Assembly: GCA_948434005.1 (NCBI GenBank)
Contig: CAOJEH010000004.1
Location: 81,863-145,862 of the forward strand
Source: an uncultured Mycoplasmatota bacterium
GTDB taxonomy: Bacteria; Bacillota_I; Bacilli_A; RF39; UBA660
Direction of reading: 5' to 3'
DNA length: 64,000 bases
This document shows positions 45,484 through 53,948 of this stretch, piece after piece. Under the pieces are notes generated by a model that was not told the DNA's origin, searched no databases, and saw nothing but the letters and a program-made list of their open reading frames with translations. The position numbers and the translations under genes were made by a program. Every line of letters starts with the position of its first letter. Within the stretch, counting starts at the first letter, position 1.

Positions 45484-46491
45484 TTATATATCAATATGAA
45501 GATTTAAATCATCCTCAGTTGGTAATTTTTCTAATATATCCTTAGGCATGTATTTATTAAGTTCATACGTCGCTATACCAATGGGAACATTAATACTTTT
45601 TAAAGACCATTTTGCAGTAAGTTTATCTTTACCTTTACAAAGCAATAATCCTATTGTATCATTATCACCACTCTTTTTTAATACTTCATTAACAGCTGTA
45701 ACATAAAATCCTAATTGTCCTATATATTCTGGTTTAAAATCAGTTGTTTTTAATTCAACAACAATATAACATCTTAATTCTAAATGATAAAAAAGCAAAT
45801 CCAAAAAATAGTCATTATTATCTGTACTTATTTTATATTGACTACCAACAAAACTAAAGCCCTTACCTAATTCAACCAACACATCTTTAATTTTTTCTAA
45901 AATTGCGCTTTCTAATTCCTTCTCTTTATAGTTTTCTTTTAGTGTTAAGAAATCAAAAATATATGGATCTTTAATAATACTATTAGCTAGATCACTATCA
46001 CATTCAGGCAATGAGTTTTTAAAATTATTGCTACTATTACCAATTCTTAAATGAAAATTATTTTCTATTTGATGCGCTAACATAGTTCTTCCCCAACCAT
46101 TCTTTATTGACGCTTTTGCATATATTTTTCTAATGTCTCTATCTTTTAATTTACTAATCAGCAAAAGATTATGTCCCCATGGCAATTTGGCAACAAGCTG
46201 TTGCCATTTTTCATTATCACAATATTCTTCATAAAATAGTCGCATTGATCTTATATTTCTTTCAGAAAACCCTTTCATATTGGGAAATGCCAGTTTTAAT
46301 TCTGGAGATACTTCTTTAACAAATTTATTACCATATTTTTTATTTTCTAAAACTATTTTACCAATCTTAAAATAAAGATTAATTAAATTGGAGTTTACTT
46401 CTTGCATAGTTTTAATTTGTGTAGTCCTAATCTCGTTTTTTATACTATTTACTATGAGTTTAAAATTATTATCAATACTTTTCTTTTCCAT
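45484..46491 (-). CDS. YhcG/DUF1016-type PD-(D/E)XK nuclease
   Basis: 335 aa. The N-terminal half is the DUF1016 helical region (NSNLINLYFKIGKIVLE, GFSERNIRSMRLFYEEY, LPWGHNLLLISKLKD). The C-terminal domain has NDYFLDLLFYHLELRCYIVVELKT (Asp and ExK near 235-250) as its nuclease core. E. coli YhcG (RpnA-unrelated; DUF1016) and relatives travel with restriction and other defence loci; the exact substrate is unknown. It is a single gene with flanking look-alike terminators, which suits insertion as a cassette (inference). Confidence 0.88.
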   Translation of the reverse strand: MEKKSIDNNFKLIVNSIKNEIRTTQIKTMQEVNSNLINLYFKIGKIVLENKKYGNKFVKEVSPELKLAFPNMKGFSERNIRSMRLFYEEYCDNEKWQQLVAKLPWGHNLLLISKLKDRDIRKIYAKASIKNGWGRTMLAHQIENNFHLRIGNSSNNFKNSLPECDSDLANSIIKDPYIFDFLTLKENYKEKELESAILEKIKDVLVELGKGFSFVGSQYKISTDNNDYFLDLLFYHLELRCYIVVELKTTDFKPEYIGQLGFYVTAVNEVLKKSGDNDTIGLLLCKGKDKLTAKWSLKSINVPIGIATYELNKYMPKDILEKLPTEDDLNLHIDI

Positions 46492-46543
46492 ATATACTCC
46501 TTCTTACTTTTATAAACTATATACTATTTACAATAAAATTTTC

Positions 46544-46578
46544 AAAACAAAAAGTAATTAAATTATCTTAATTACTTT
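46544..46578 (-). terminator. Terminator downstream of the L,D-transpeptidase gene
   Basis: AAAGTAATTAA (46551-46561) / TTAATTACTTT (46568-46578), then TTGTTTT on minus. Confidence 0.65.
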
Positions 46579-46662
46579 CTAATTATTTATATATACTATT
46601 TTATATAGTTTTAACATTTTAATAATTTTTAATTTCAACTTTATCTAAACAATTTAACTATT

Positions 46663-47457
46663 CTATTTATGTACTAATACAGAAGTACCTACATCTACTT
46701 TTTTATATAATTTTTTTGCTACTTTATAAGGTAGATTAACACATCCATGACTACCCTTAGTCTTATATATATCCCCACCAAACTTATCTCTCCACAATGC
46801 ATCATGAAAATATTCAAGTTCACCCTTATTAAACTTTAATACATAATTAGCAAAAGTATCATATGAATTATCTACAGCATGCATAGTATAATTAGTACAT
46901 TTTTGATAAACATCAAAAAATCCCTTATCTGTTGGTGATGAATTCTTACCTGTTACGATATCTGATTTAATCACTACTTCGCCATTTTTATCATAATACC
47001 TTAATTTTTGTTCACTAATATCTACATCTATGAATTCTTTAAGAAGCTTTTTTATATTTTTATCCTTAATGTAACCTTTTTTCCTATTATATTTAACATA
47101 ACTCCAACCATTTAACTTACTTATAAGTTTTACTTTTTCATACTTTTTAATTTTACTAATCTTATCTGAGTCTTTTTTTGCATCTGTTCTTAAAGAAACA
47201 TCTTTCTTAACAAAACCATAAGTATTATCTAAATATTTATATTCAGGTTTAGAAAGATTCTTTTTATTACCTGATTTAGATACTTTATTATCTAATTTAT
47301 CTTTATCATCATTACTATTACCCATATTTATTTCTTTTTCTGTTTGAATATCATTATTACTTACTTGTCTACTACAGCCTAAAGAAGATAACGTTATTGC
47401 CCCTGTTACTAAAAATAATAACGTTTTATTTATTATTTCTAATTTTCTAATTTTCAT
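46663..47457 (-). CDS. L,D-transpeptidase lipoprotein with SH3 domain
   Basis: 264 aa. The N-terminus is a lipoprotein signal (ITLSSLGC, lipidated Cys28), then a Lys/Asn-rich linker. An SH3b domain follows (about 80-135: GFVKKDVSLRTDAKKDSDKISKIKKYEKVKLISKLNGWSYV), then a YkuD domain. The latter has the catalytic site GSHGCVNLP (Cys near 240) and upstream HAVDNS. Such enzymes make 3-3 peptidoglycan cross-links or anchor proteins. It has its own terminator and sits at one end of the envelope gene block. Confidence 0.92.
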   Translation of the reverse strand: MKIRKLEIINKTLLFLVTGAITLSSLGCSRQVSNNDIQTEKEINMGNSNDDKDKLDNKVSKSGNKKNLSKPEYKYLDNTYGFVKKDVSLRTDAKKDSDKISKIKKYEKVKLISKLNGWSYVKYNRKKGYIKDKNIKKLLKEFIDVDISEQKLRYYDKNGEVVIKSDIVTGKNSSPTDKGFFDVYQKCTNYTMHAVDNSYDTFANYVLKFNKGELEYFHDALWRDKFGGDIYKTKGSHGCVNLPYKVAKKLYKKVDVGTSVLVHK

Positions 47458-47517
47458 ACTTCATACCTCTCATAGTCATCATATTATAACATAATATAAT
47501 TAAAAAATCAAATAAAT

Positions 47518-48624
47518 CTATAGTTTACTATTCTTTAATTTACTATAAATATCTAATATAGGAGACATTTTATTATTAATTTCATTTTTATAATACGATT
47601 TAATATAACTAAGAAATTCTAATAGCATTTTTCGAATCTTTGGATCAGTTTTTTCTAAATACTCTAATATTTTTATATTTGTACTACTATCAATATGTAA
47701 AAAGTCATACGTTGTTTTAATATTAAATATATCTAAAGAATCAAAAATATAATTACTAAAATACTCTAGCTCCTCTTTACTGTAACTTTCAATCCATATT
47801 GTTAAATTATTATTAATATCAGTACTAAATTTAGTAGGTTTTGATTTTTTAAATTTATCATTATCTATTATCCATGTAAATACTGAATGTGCGATAAGTC
47901 CCACTACTTTGGTATCACATACAATAGGATTATCTATATCATAAAGTAATTTACCTATAATACTACATTTAGGGATGATTTTTATATACTTATTTTTTAT
48001 ACTTTTAAATTTATTTGACTCTATTAATTTTTTATTTACACCTGGACCATCCATAGAATATATTCTTTTAATTTTAAGTTTTGTTAATAAATTAGCATTA
48101 CTTGCAGCAACTAATGATAAATATCCCCCTTTAGAATGACCCGTTACTATAATATTTTTAGATTTTTTTGAAACTCTATTTAAATATATGATAGCATCAT
48201 AAGAAGAAGGTATATAATCTTTATATGCCATAGCAAAATCTTCTCTCCAACCTACCATAGTATCATCTGTACCTTCAAAAATAACACATCTTAGTTTTTT
48301 ATCTATATCGATAGTTAAGGCCCCAAATTGCTGGTTATCAGTCAATTTATAAATATAGTTTGATAGTAATAAGTCTTTATATCTAGGCATACTTTTTATA
48401 GTCTTAAATAGGCTAACTACTCTTCTTATAAAACAAGTTCTTTTACTTTTAATAAATTCATTAATAGCGTCTTCTAATCTTATACTCTCTTCATTATTAC
48501 TTACTATATCATCTAAATTAAGATAGGCAATCTGAGTAAATATTATATTATCTACCTCTGTATAATCAAATTCTTCAAATGTTTTATTACCATATTTATC
48601 TAAATAATCATAAATAGTTTCCAT
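47518..48624 (-). CDS. Lipase-like alpha/beta hydrolase (DUF2974-type)
   Basis: 368 aa. VTGHSKGGYLSL is the nucleophile elbow (Ser near 162) of DUF2974/Mbeg1-like hydrolases, preceded by FEGTDDTMVGWREDFAMAY, the oxyanion-side block of lipase class 3 folds. RIYSMDGPGVNKK follows with the probable acid. No signal peptide, so cytoplasmic. The substrate is unknown. GGTGATTTT precedes the ATG. Confidence 0.8.
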   Translation of the reverse strand: METIYDYLDKYGNKTFEEFDYTEVDNIIFTQIAYLNLDDIVSNNEESIRLEDAINEFIKSKRTCFIRRVVSLFKTIKSMPRYKDLLLSNYIYKLTDNQQFGALTIDIDKKLRCVIFEGTDDTMVGWREDFAMAYKDYIPSSYDAIIYLNRVSKKSKNIIVTGHSKGGYLSLVAASNANLLTKLKIKRIYSMDGPGVNKKLIESNKFKSIKNKYIKIIPKCSIIGKLLYDIDNPIVCDTKVVGLIAHSVFTWIIDNDKFKKSKPTKFSTDINNNLTIWIESYSKEELEYFSNYIFDSLDIFNIKTTYDFLHIDSSTNIKILEYLEKTDPKIRKMLLEFLSYIKSYYKNEINNKMSPILDIYSKLKNSKL

Positions 48625-48671
48625 AAAATCACCTTTTCAATTATATCACAAATATCTAATAAATATGATAT

Positions 48672-48700
48672 AAAAAAATGTAACTAATAAGTTACATTTT
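48672..48700 (-). terminator. Terminator of the M29 aminopeptidase gene
   Basis: AAATGTAACT (48676-48685) / AGTTACATTT (48690-48699), T4 on minus. Confidence 0.8.
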
Positions 48701-48713
48701 AATTATACTTTAT

Positions 48714-49925
48714 TTATATACAAAAGTTTCCATCTTTAAATATAAATATTGTTCCTTCTTTAGTTTCTGCTTCAATTTCTAAATCAGGAGTTCCTATCAT
48801 AAAGTCTACATGCTGCTTAGATTGATTTATACCATGCGATAATAATTCCTCTTTTTCCATAGAAAGACCATTTTCTATACATTCTCCAAAGCCATCACCT
48901 AAAGCTAGATGACAAGAAGCATTTTCATCAAATAAAGTTGTTCCAAAAACTAATCCTGTATTTGAAATTGGTGAATCATTATTTACTAAAGCTACTTCTC
49001 CTAAATAACAAGAATTATCATCACTTTCTATAATTCCTTTTAAAATATCTTTTCCTACTTTAGCATCATAATTAACTACCTTACCTTCCCTAAACTCAAT
49101 ATAAAACTCGTCTATAAGTCCACCAGCATATACTAAAGGTCTTGAACTATAGACAATTCCTTCTGTTTTTAAATAATGAGGTGAGGAAAATATTTCATAG
49201 CTTGGCATATTAACTAGCATCTTTCCATTACTGTCATTAGCGGCACTAGCCCATTTAACGTCTTTTGGCATTTCTACTATTAAATCAGTTCCTAAACTAT
49301 TTTTGTAATGCATTTTAGTTATTTCTAATTCATCGAGTCTTTTAGAAAAGTTCTTTACTTTCTCTAAATAATTATCCCAGTTTTCTATTGGATTACCGTC
49401 TTTAACCATACACATTTTAAAAATAACATCATATAACTTATCATAACTATCTGGGCTATCTCCAAAAATATCTTTAGCCCAAAACTCATTAGGTACGGCG
49501 GCGATACACCAAGGAATTTGAAAAGTTGTTTCTTTTTTTCTAAACAATTCTCTTGTATTACGATTAACTTTTTTAACAACTGATATCTTTTCTGGATCTA
49601 CTCCATCCATAAAATGTGGAAATTCTGTATCAATCATCAAAAAGTTAGCATTTTTTTCTGCATAATAATCCCACATACTTTTATTAAAAAACGGATCTTT
49701 TTCTATATCTTCTATAGAAGTATTTTTAATCTTTTCAATTGTAAGATTAATATCTGTAACATCGATACCTATATCTGTAATCCCCATACTTTTAACCTTA
49801 TCAATAACTTTAGCTACAAAATCTTTATTTACTATATCATAAGAAATAAATAAAGATTTACTCATCTCAAAATTAAGACATCTATTTAATAATAAATCAA
49901 TATACTTATCTTCTAATTCCATCAT
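48714..49925 (-). CDS. M29-family (thermophilic) aminopeptidase
   Basis: 403 aa, the length of AmpS/PepS-type enzymes. The metal and active-site blocks are visible: GGLIDEFYIEFREGKVVNYDAK (Glu ligand), LGEVALVNNDSPISNTGLVFGTTLFDENASCHLALGDGFG (Glu, His) and SKQHVDFMIGTPDLEIEA (His, Asp). It releases N-terminal residues from peptides in the cytoplasm using a di-metal centre. GGAGATGATTAT precedes the ATG. Monocistronic, with terminators on both sides. Confidence 0.92.
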   Translation of the reverse strand: MMELEDKYIDLLLNRCLNFEMSKSLFISYDIVNKDFVAKVIDKVKSMGITDIGIDVTDINLTIEKIKNTSIEDIEKDPFFNKSMWDYYAEKNANFLMIDTEFPHFMDGVDPEKISVVKKVNRNTRELFRKKETTFQIPWCIAAVPNEFWAKDIFGDSPDSYDKLYDVIFKMCMVKDGNPIENWDNYLEKVKNFSKRLDELEITKMHYKNSLGTDLIVEMPKDVKWASAANDSNGKMLVNMPSYEIFSSPHYLKTEGIVYSSRPLVYAGGLIDEFYIEFREGKVVNYDAKVGKDILKGIIESDDNSCYLGEVALVNNDSPISNTGLVFGTTLFDENASCHLALGDGFGECIENGLSMEKEELLSHGINQSKQHVDFMIGTPDLEIEAETKEGTIFIFKDGNFCI

Positions 49926-49987
49926 ATAATCATCTCCTAATACTATTATATATTATTTCCAAAAAAATAAAAATAATTTTATAAAAT

Positions 49988-50011
49988 TAAAAAATAGGAT
50001 TACTCCTATTT
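49988..50011 (-). terminator. Terminator of the LiaF-like gene
   Basis: AAATAGGA (49992-49999) / TCCTATTT (50004-50011), T3AATTTT on minus. The stop codon is in the stem. Confidence 0.7.
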
Positions 50012-50680
50012 AATTTCAACTCCTCCAAATACACATACATAATTAATATAAATTGTAGGAGAACTATCACCTCTACCTATAGTCTTATCAGAAACTCCCC
50101 CTAAAATAGGAACTCCATTTGCTTTAATACTTACATTTTTAGGAGTTTTAATGTCTATTCCCCCAAATACTGATACACATTCTATTACAACATCTCCACT
50201 TATTTTAGCATCTCTAAGATCTAAATCAATACCTGCAAATACTGATACACAGCTAGCACCATCAAACTTTTTATTATCAAAAGTTATATCATTACCTGAA
50301 AATATTGCAATATAATTATTATCATTTTTAATTTTTTTATCAGATATATCACACTTATTATTCTTATTATATCCAAATATAATAGATAATCCAATTGATA
50401 CAAAAATTATAGGTAATATTAATTTCCATATTAAAGACCATGTAATAATATCTTGACATGCTAATAAAAGTAGTACTCCTATAGTGATACTAGTTAAAGA
50501 AGAAATTTTATTACCACTTCTAAATAAACTTATTACAGATGGAACTATAATAAATAATGTCCACCATCCATCAAAAAATAAATTAATATCCCATAATTTT
50601 AAATTATTACCAAATAATATTATTCCCAACGATAAAAATATTAAACCAACTATAATATTGGTAGTTTTACTATTTTTCAT
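50006..50680 (-). CDS. LiaF-like membrane protein
   Basis: 224 aa from ATG at 50680; a GTG at 50701 lies inside the preceding gene and lacks a ribosome site. Four hydrophobic helices (about 8-105) are followed by a cytoplasmic beta-helical domain with repeated CVSVFAGID, CVSVFGGIDIKTP and CVFGGVEIK, the signature of the LiaF C-terminal domain. LiaF restrains the LiaRS envelope-stress system in Bacilli, but no liaRS genes are next to it. It is last in an operon with a two-helix membrane protein and a TSCPD protein. Confidence 0.85.
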   Translation of the reverse strand: MKNSKTTNIIVGLIFLSLGIILFGNNLKLWDINLFFDGWWTLFIIVPSVISLFRSGNKISSLTSITIGVLLLLACQDIITWSLIWKLILPIIFVSIGLSIIFGYNKNNKCDISDKKIKNDNNYIAIFSGNDITFDNKKFDGASCVSVFAGIDLDLRDAKISGDVVIECVSVFGGIDIKTPKNVSIKANGVPILGGVSDKTIGRGDSSPTIYINYVCVFGGVEIK

Positions 50681-50681
50681 A

Positions 50682-51014
50682 CTACTTCTTAATCCTTTCA
50701 CATATCATATCATACTGCTTATATAAATATTGAACTCCATTTTCTAATCTAAAATAATGAACTACATAAAATATTAAAAATACTAATAATATTAAAGCTA
50801 TAAAAACAAAAGGTAAAAATATTTTAGTAAAGTAAAATATTATAAATGTAAACAACGCATAAAATAATGTAACCAATAAATGAATTAATCTCTCATGTTG
50901 AAAGAAACCTATTTTTATTAAATGCTCTTCTTTTAGTTTACTATGATCTATTTTTTTATTTTCTTTAAGAATTATATCTATACTTTTAATATATTCATAT
51001 AAATACTTTTTCAT
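50682..51014 (-). CDS. Small membrane protein, unknown
   Basis: 110 aa, family not recognised. Charged N-terminal 40 residues (EYIKSIDIILKENKKIDHSKLKEEH) precede two close hydrophobic helices (HLLVTLFYALFTFIIFYF and IFLPFVFIALILLVFLIFYV) and a charged tail. Its ATG overlaps the TGA of the upstream gene and its TAG lies 1 nt before the LiaF-like gene, so it is translationally coupled to both. Confidence 0.75.
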   Translation of the reverse strand: MKKYLYEYIKSIDIILKENKKIDHSKLKEEHLIKIGFFQHERLIHLLVTLFYALFTFIIFYFTKIFLPFVFIALILLVFLIFYVVHYFRLENGVQYLYKQYDMICERIKK

Positions 51015-51262
51015 AATTTTACCTTAGTACTTTCTAAAGCTTTAGCTAACTGGTCTGCACAAGAAGTTCCTTTATTATTACAATTTATACCCTTACATCT
51101 TTTTATAACTTCATCTATATCTTGACCTTCTACTAAACTTGCAATAGCTTTTAAATTACCATTACAACCTCCTGTAAATGAAACATTACTTAGTTTATTA
51201 TCATTAATTTCAAAATCTATTTCTTTTGAACAAGTTCCATTTGTTTTATAATTATAATGCAT
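51011..51262 (-). CDS. TSCPD domain protein (TIGR03905-type)
   Basis: 83 aa. NGTCSKEIDFEINDNKLSNVSFTGGCNGNLKAIASLVEG and the terminal GTSCADQLAKAL are the TSCPD signature. The domain also occurs at the end of some adenosylcobalamin ribonucleotide reductases. Stand-alone proteins have no known role; the conserved Cys suggest metal or thiol chemistry. It ends in TGA overlapping the next ATG. Confidence 0.9.
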   Translation of the reverse strand: MHYNYKTNGTCSKEIDFEINDNKLSNVSFTGGCNGNLKAIASLVEGQDIDEVIKRCKGINCNNKGTSCADQLAKALESTKVKL

Positions 51263-51266
51263 AACT

Positions 51267-52493
51267 TCACTTCCTTATCTTATGAATTAATTTAAGAACA
51301 TAATATGGCCATGCGACTGGTAGTTCAAACTCCCCTATTAATTCATCTACGTATCCATTAAAACCTTTTTTAAATTCATACATACCATATCCTTCAGGAT
51401 GTGTATTTATATCAGCAGGTATCCCATAAAAATTATGTCTTTTAAAACCATTCTTAATACCATACTTAATCATTTCCCATTGAATAAGATACTGTGAATT
51501 AAAATGTAGGTACTCAGAATAATTACCACTAGCTAAATAAATAACTTCAGGTTGTATCATAATAAACATTGATCCTGATAAAGTTATCACTTCCCTACCA
51601 GATTTATCTATTATCTTTGTTGTATCATCTATCTTTTTCTTAAATGATTCTATCTCATTAGTTAAGGCTTTTTTCTTACCTTCATTATATTTAGCATCGT
51701 TTAGTTTTCCTAAAGCTTCTTTTCTAGTCTTTATTTCTTTTTTTAATTCTTTTATATATTTCTTTAAATTAAGTTCTGTTACTACATATTTAACTTCACC
51801 CTTATCATGAAGTAGTTTATACATATCTTGATAATAGTCTAGTTTTCTTATTGCAAAGTTTTTTCTAGCACCAGTTTCTATCATTATATCTTGAAATCTA
51901 TCTAATTCATCATAACTTAGCTCTTTTATCTCTATACCTATTTTTGAAGCTTTTCTAATTGTATTTCTAGTATTAGGTTTCATTTCATTTAAAATAGTTT
52001 TTTCATCTTTACCTTCTAAGTCTAAAGAAAACATCCATCCTACTTGTTCCATATCTTTAATAGATACTTTTTTAAAGCCTAATGATTCTAAATGTTTTCT
52101 AATTCTTGTATTATCTATACCACCCGATACTATATTTCCATCTATATCACGTTCTTTATTAATAATATATGGATCTATTCTTAATACATAACCATTATTT
52201 TTTCTAACATATTTTTTTAAATTATTAACAAAGAAATCTAATACTTCATTATTACTATAGTCTACAAGTAAACCTCTAGGAGAATAGAATTCATACTTAC
52301 CAAATCTTCTAATATGAGATGTTAACATAGCTGCCGCTACTAACTTTTTATTATCTATAACTCCTACGAAATTAACATTCCAACCATTGTTTTTTCTAAG
52401 CATACCAATATAAGTTGAAGATAAAAATGTTTTCTCTGGATGATTCTCCCAAAACTTTTTATATTTATTTTCATCTATTTCAATAAATTCCAT
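51267..52493 (-). CDS. FemX/FemABX-type peptidoglycan bridge aminoacyltransferase
   Basis: 408 aa. Two GNAT-like halves are interrupted by a helical hairpin of about 50 residues (KEIKTRKEALGKLNDAKYNEGKKKALTNEIESFKKKI), as in FemABX. YEFYSPRGLLVDY, MKPNTRNTIRKASKIGIEI and HFNSQYLIQWEMIKYGIKNGFKRHNFYGI are the family blocks. It adds an amino acid from aminoacyl-tRNA to lipid II to begin the interpeptide bridge. Four nt upstream of the TSCPD gene. Confidence 0.92.
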   Translation of the reverse strand: MEFIEIDENKYKKFWENHPEKTFLSSTYIGMLRKNNGWNVNFVGVIDNKKLVAAAMLTSHIRRFGKYEFYSPRGLLVDYSNNEVLDFFVNNLKKYVRKNNGYVLRIDPYIINKERDIDGNIVSGGIDNTRIRKHLESLGFKKVSIKDMEQVGWMFSLDLEGKDEKTILNEMKPNTRNTIRKASKIGIEIKELSYDELDRFQDIMIETGARKNFAIRKLDYYQDMYKLLHDKGEVKYVVTELNLKKYIKELKKEIKTRKEALGKLNDAKYNEGKKKALTNEIESFKKKIDDTTKIIDKSGREVITLSGSMFIMIQPEVIYLASGNYSEYLHFNSQYLIQWEMIKYGIKNGFKRHNFYGIPADINTHPEGYGMYEFKKGFNGYVDELIGEFELPVAWPYYVLKLIHKIRK

Positions 52494-52513
52494 AATATAT
52501 TCCTTTCTATATT

Positions 52514-53206
52514 TTATAAACTATCTTTATTTTTCCTCTTTAATAACTTATCATTCTCTTTTTCTATAATTTCTTCTACTTCATCTACTATCCTATCTTT
52601 ATCAAATATAGTAAATATAATTAGTACAAATAAAATCAATCCTAGAGTTAATAACGCTACTATAATATAATTTGTCTTATGAGTTTTAGGAATAGTAGTA
52701 TCTAAATATGTATCAGTTAAATACTCTTCAAAATTATCTTCTGTAAGCACAGTTTTATTTTCTATAGATACAAAATTAGTAATATTTTTTATAGCTAATT
52801 TTTTTATATTATCTGTAATTTTTTTGGGATATCCATATACTATTATATCATCTGGTTTTTCTTTTACTCTCTCATAAGTATAATCTATTATATTTTTATA
52901 ATTGCTATAATCTTTTTTTCCTATCGCAATTAAATATGTATGCCATTCTAAATTCTCATCCTGCTCTATTATAAAATGAATTTGTTTACTATCATCAGTT
53001 ACAGCAAATGCTTCTGACATTTGGGATATTTTTAAATAAGAATAATCATCTGTTGATGATACTTGGTCCCAATCAATTATTTTTCGATCTTTTTGAAATA
53101 ATTTAAATGATACTAAAACTAAAATAGAAATTATAACAATATAAAATATACATAATAGTAATTTTATTATAGGTCTAAAACGTCTATTAGGCTTTCTTTC
53201 TTTCAT
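52514..53206 (-). CDS. Bitopic membrane protein, TPM-like region uncertain
   Basis: 230 aa from ATG at 53206 with GGAGATTCCT before it; an upstream in-frame ATG at 53263 has no ribosome site. One helix near the N-terminus (LLLCIFYIVIISILVLVSF) and one near the C-terminus (YIIVALLTLGLILFVLIIFTIF) enclose a 125-residue extracytoplasmic domain (DDYSYLKISQMSEAFAVTDDSKQIHFIIEQ...). The cytoplasmic tail is very charged (DEVEEIIEKENDKLLKRKNK). I do not recognise the family. It sits between the LtaS and FemX genes. Confidence 0.65.
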   Translation of the reverse strand: MKERKPNRRFRPIIKLLLCIFYIVIISILVLVSFKLFQKDRKIIDWDQVSSTDDYSYLKISQMSEAFAVTDDSKQIHFIIEQDENLEWHTYLIAIGKKDYSNYKNIIDYTYERVKEKPDDIIVYGYPKKITDNIKKLAIKNITNFVSIENKTVLTEDNFEEYLTDTYLDTTIPKTHKTNYIIVALLTLGLILFVLIIFTIFDKDRIVDEVEEIIEKENDKLLKRKNKDSL

Positions 53207-53277
53207 AGGAATCTCCTTTATAATATCACTTATAATTTTACCATATTTTTCATAAAGTTTCAAAAAAAGAAGATTTC

Positions 53278-53946
53278 CTATTCATCTAGGTCATCTTCCT
53301 CCTCTTCACCATTCGATAATTCTACTAAAACAAGTTTTTTTCCATCATGCATATATATAAAAGTTGCCTCATCTTGATATCCATTAGCTATAGAATTATT
53401 TTTATATGTCCACGTTGCTAATACTTCATAAGCTTCTTCATCAGTGTTATCATTATAAGTAAACTCTGTTTTATTTACACTTTTTATAGTAATTTTATCT
53501 ACTTCAGGTAATTTTTGTTTTCTTCCATTATAAATATTACTCTCAACATGTTTATAAATTGTATCTTCTGCATTAACTAAAAAGTTTTCTACGGCGTCAG
53601 TATGAACAAAATCTACACCACCAACATCTGTTTTAGCAACATGATCTTTTAATGAATAAAAGTCCACAATGAACATTTTAGTAATAGTTTTTACATACTT
53701 CTTTTCATCTACCTTTGAAGCAGTTAATATACTTCTTAATTCTTGAAATAATTTCTTATATGCTGCACTCTTATTACTTTTTAAAGTATATCCATATTTA
53801 GGTATAGTAGAAACAACTTTATTTTCTTTTACTTCATTTTTATTAAAAAACATAAAATATGTACCAATTCCTATTAAAACAATTGCTAGGATTACAATCA
53901 TTAAAATTAGCTTTTTCTTTGGTTTTCTTTTTACTCTTCTAGCCAT
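53278..53946 (-). CDS. Membrane-anchored extracytoplasmic protein, unknown
   Basis: 222 aa. A basic start (ARRVKRKPKKK) and one helix (LILMIVILAIVLIGIGTYFMFF) anchor a soluble domain of about 185 aa ending in an acidic tail (GEEEEDDLDE). No known motif seen. It starts 2 nt after ltaS-like, so it is co-translated with it and may assist surface polymer synthesis (inference). Confidence 0.7.
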   Translation of the reverse strand: MARRVKRKPKKKLILMIVILAIVLIGIGTYFMFFNKNEVKENKVVSTIPKYGYTLKSNKSAAYKKLFQELRSILTASKVDEKKYVKTITKMFIVDFYSLKDHVAKTDVGGVDFVHTDAVENFLVNAEDTIYKHVESNIYNGRKQKLPEVDKITIKSVNKTEFTYNDNTDEEAYEVLATWTYKNNSIANGYQDEATFIYMHDGKKLVLVELSNGEEEEDDLDE

Positions 53947-53948
53947 AA

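Noticed and set aside
45452..46578. Insertion sequence around the YhcG-type gene
   Set aside because: No transposase, terminal inverted repeats or clear target duplication; only similar terminators.
27248..51269. Use of TGA as a sense codon (Mycoplasma-type code), suggested by the low GC
   Set aside because: TGA terminates the genes ending at 27248, 51011 and 51267 at the right place, and Trp is TGG throughout.
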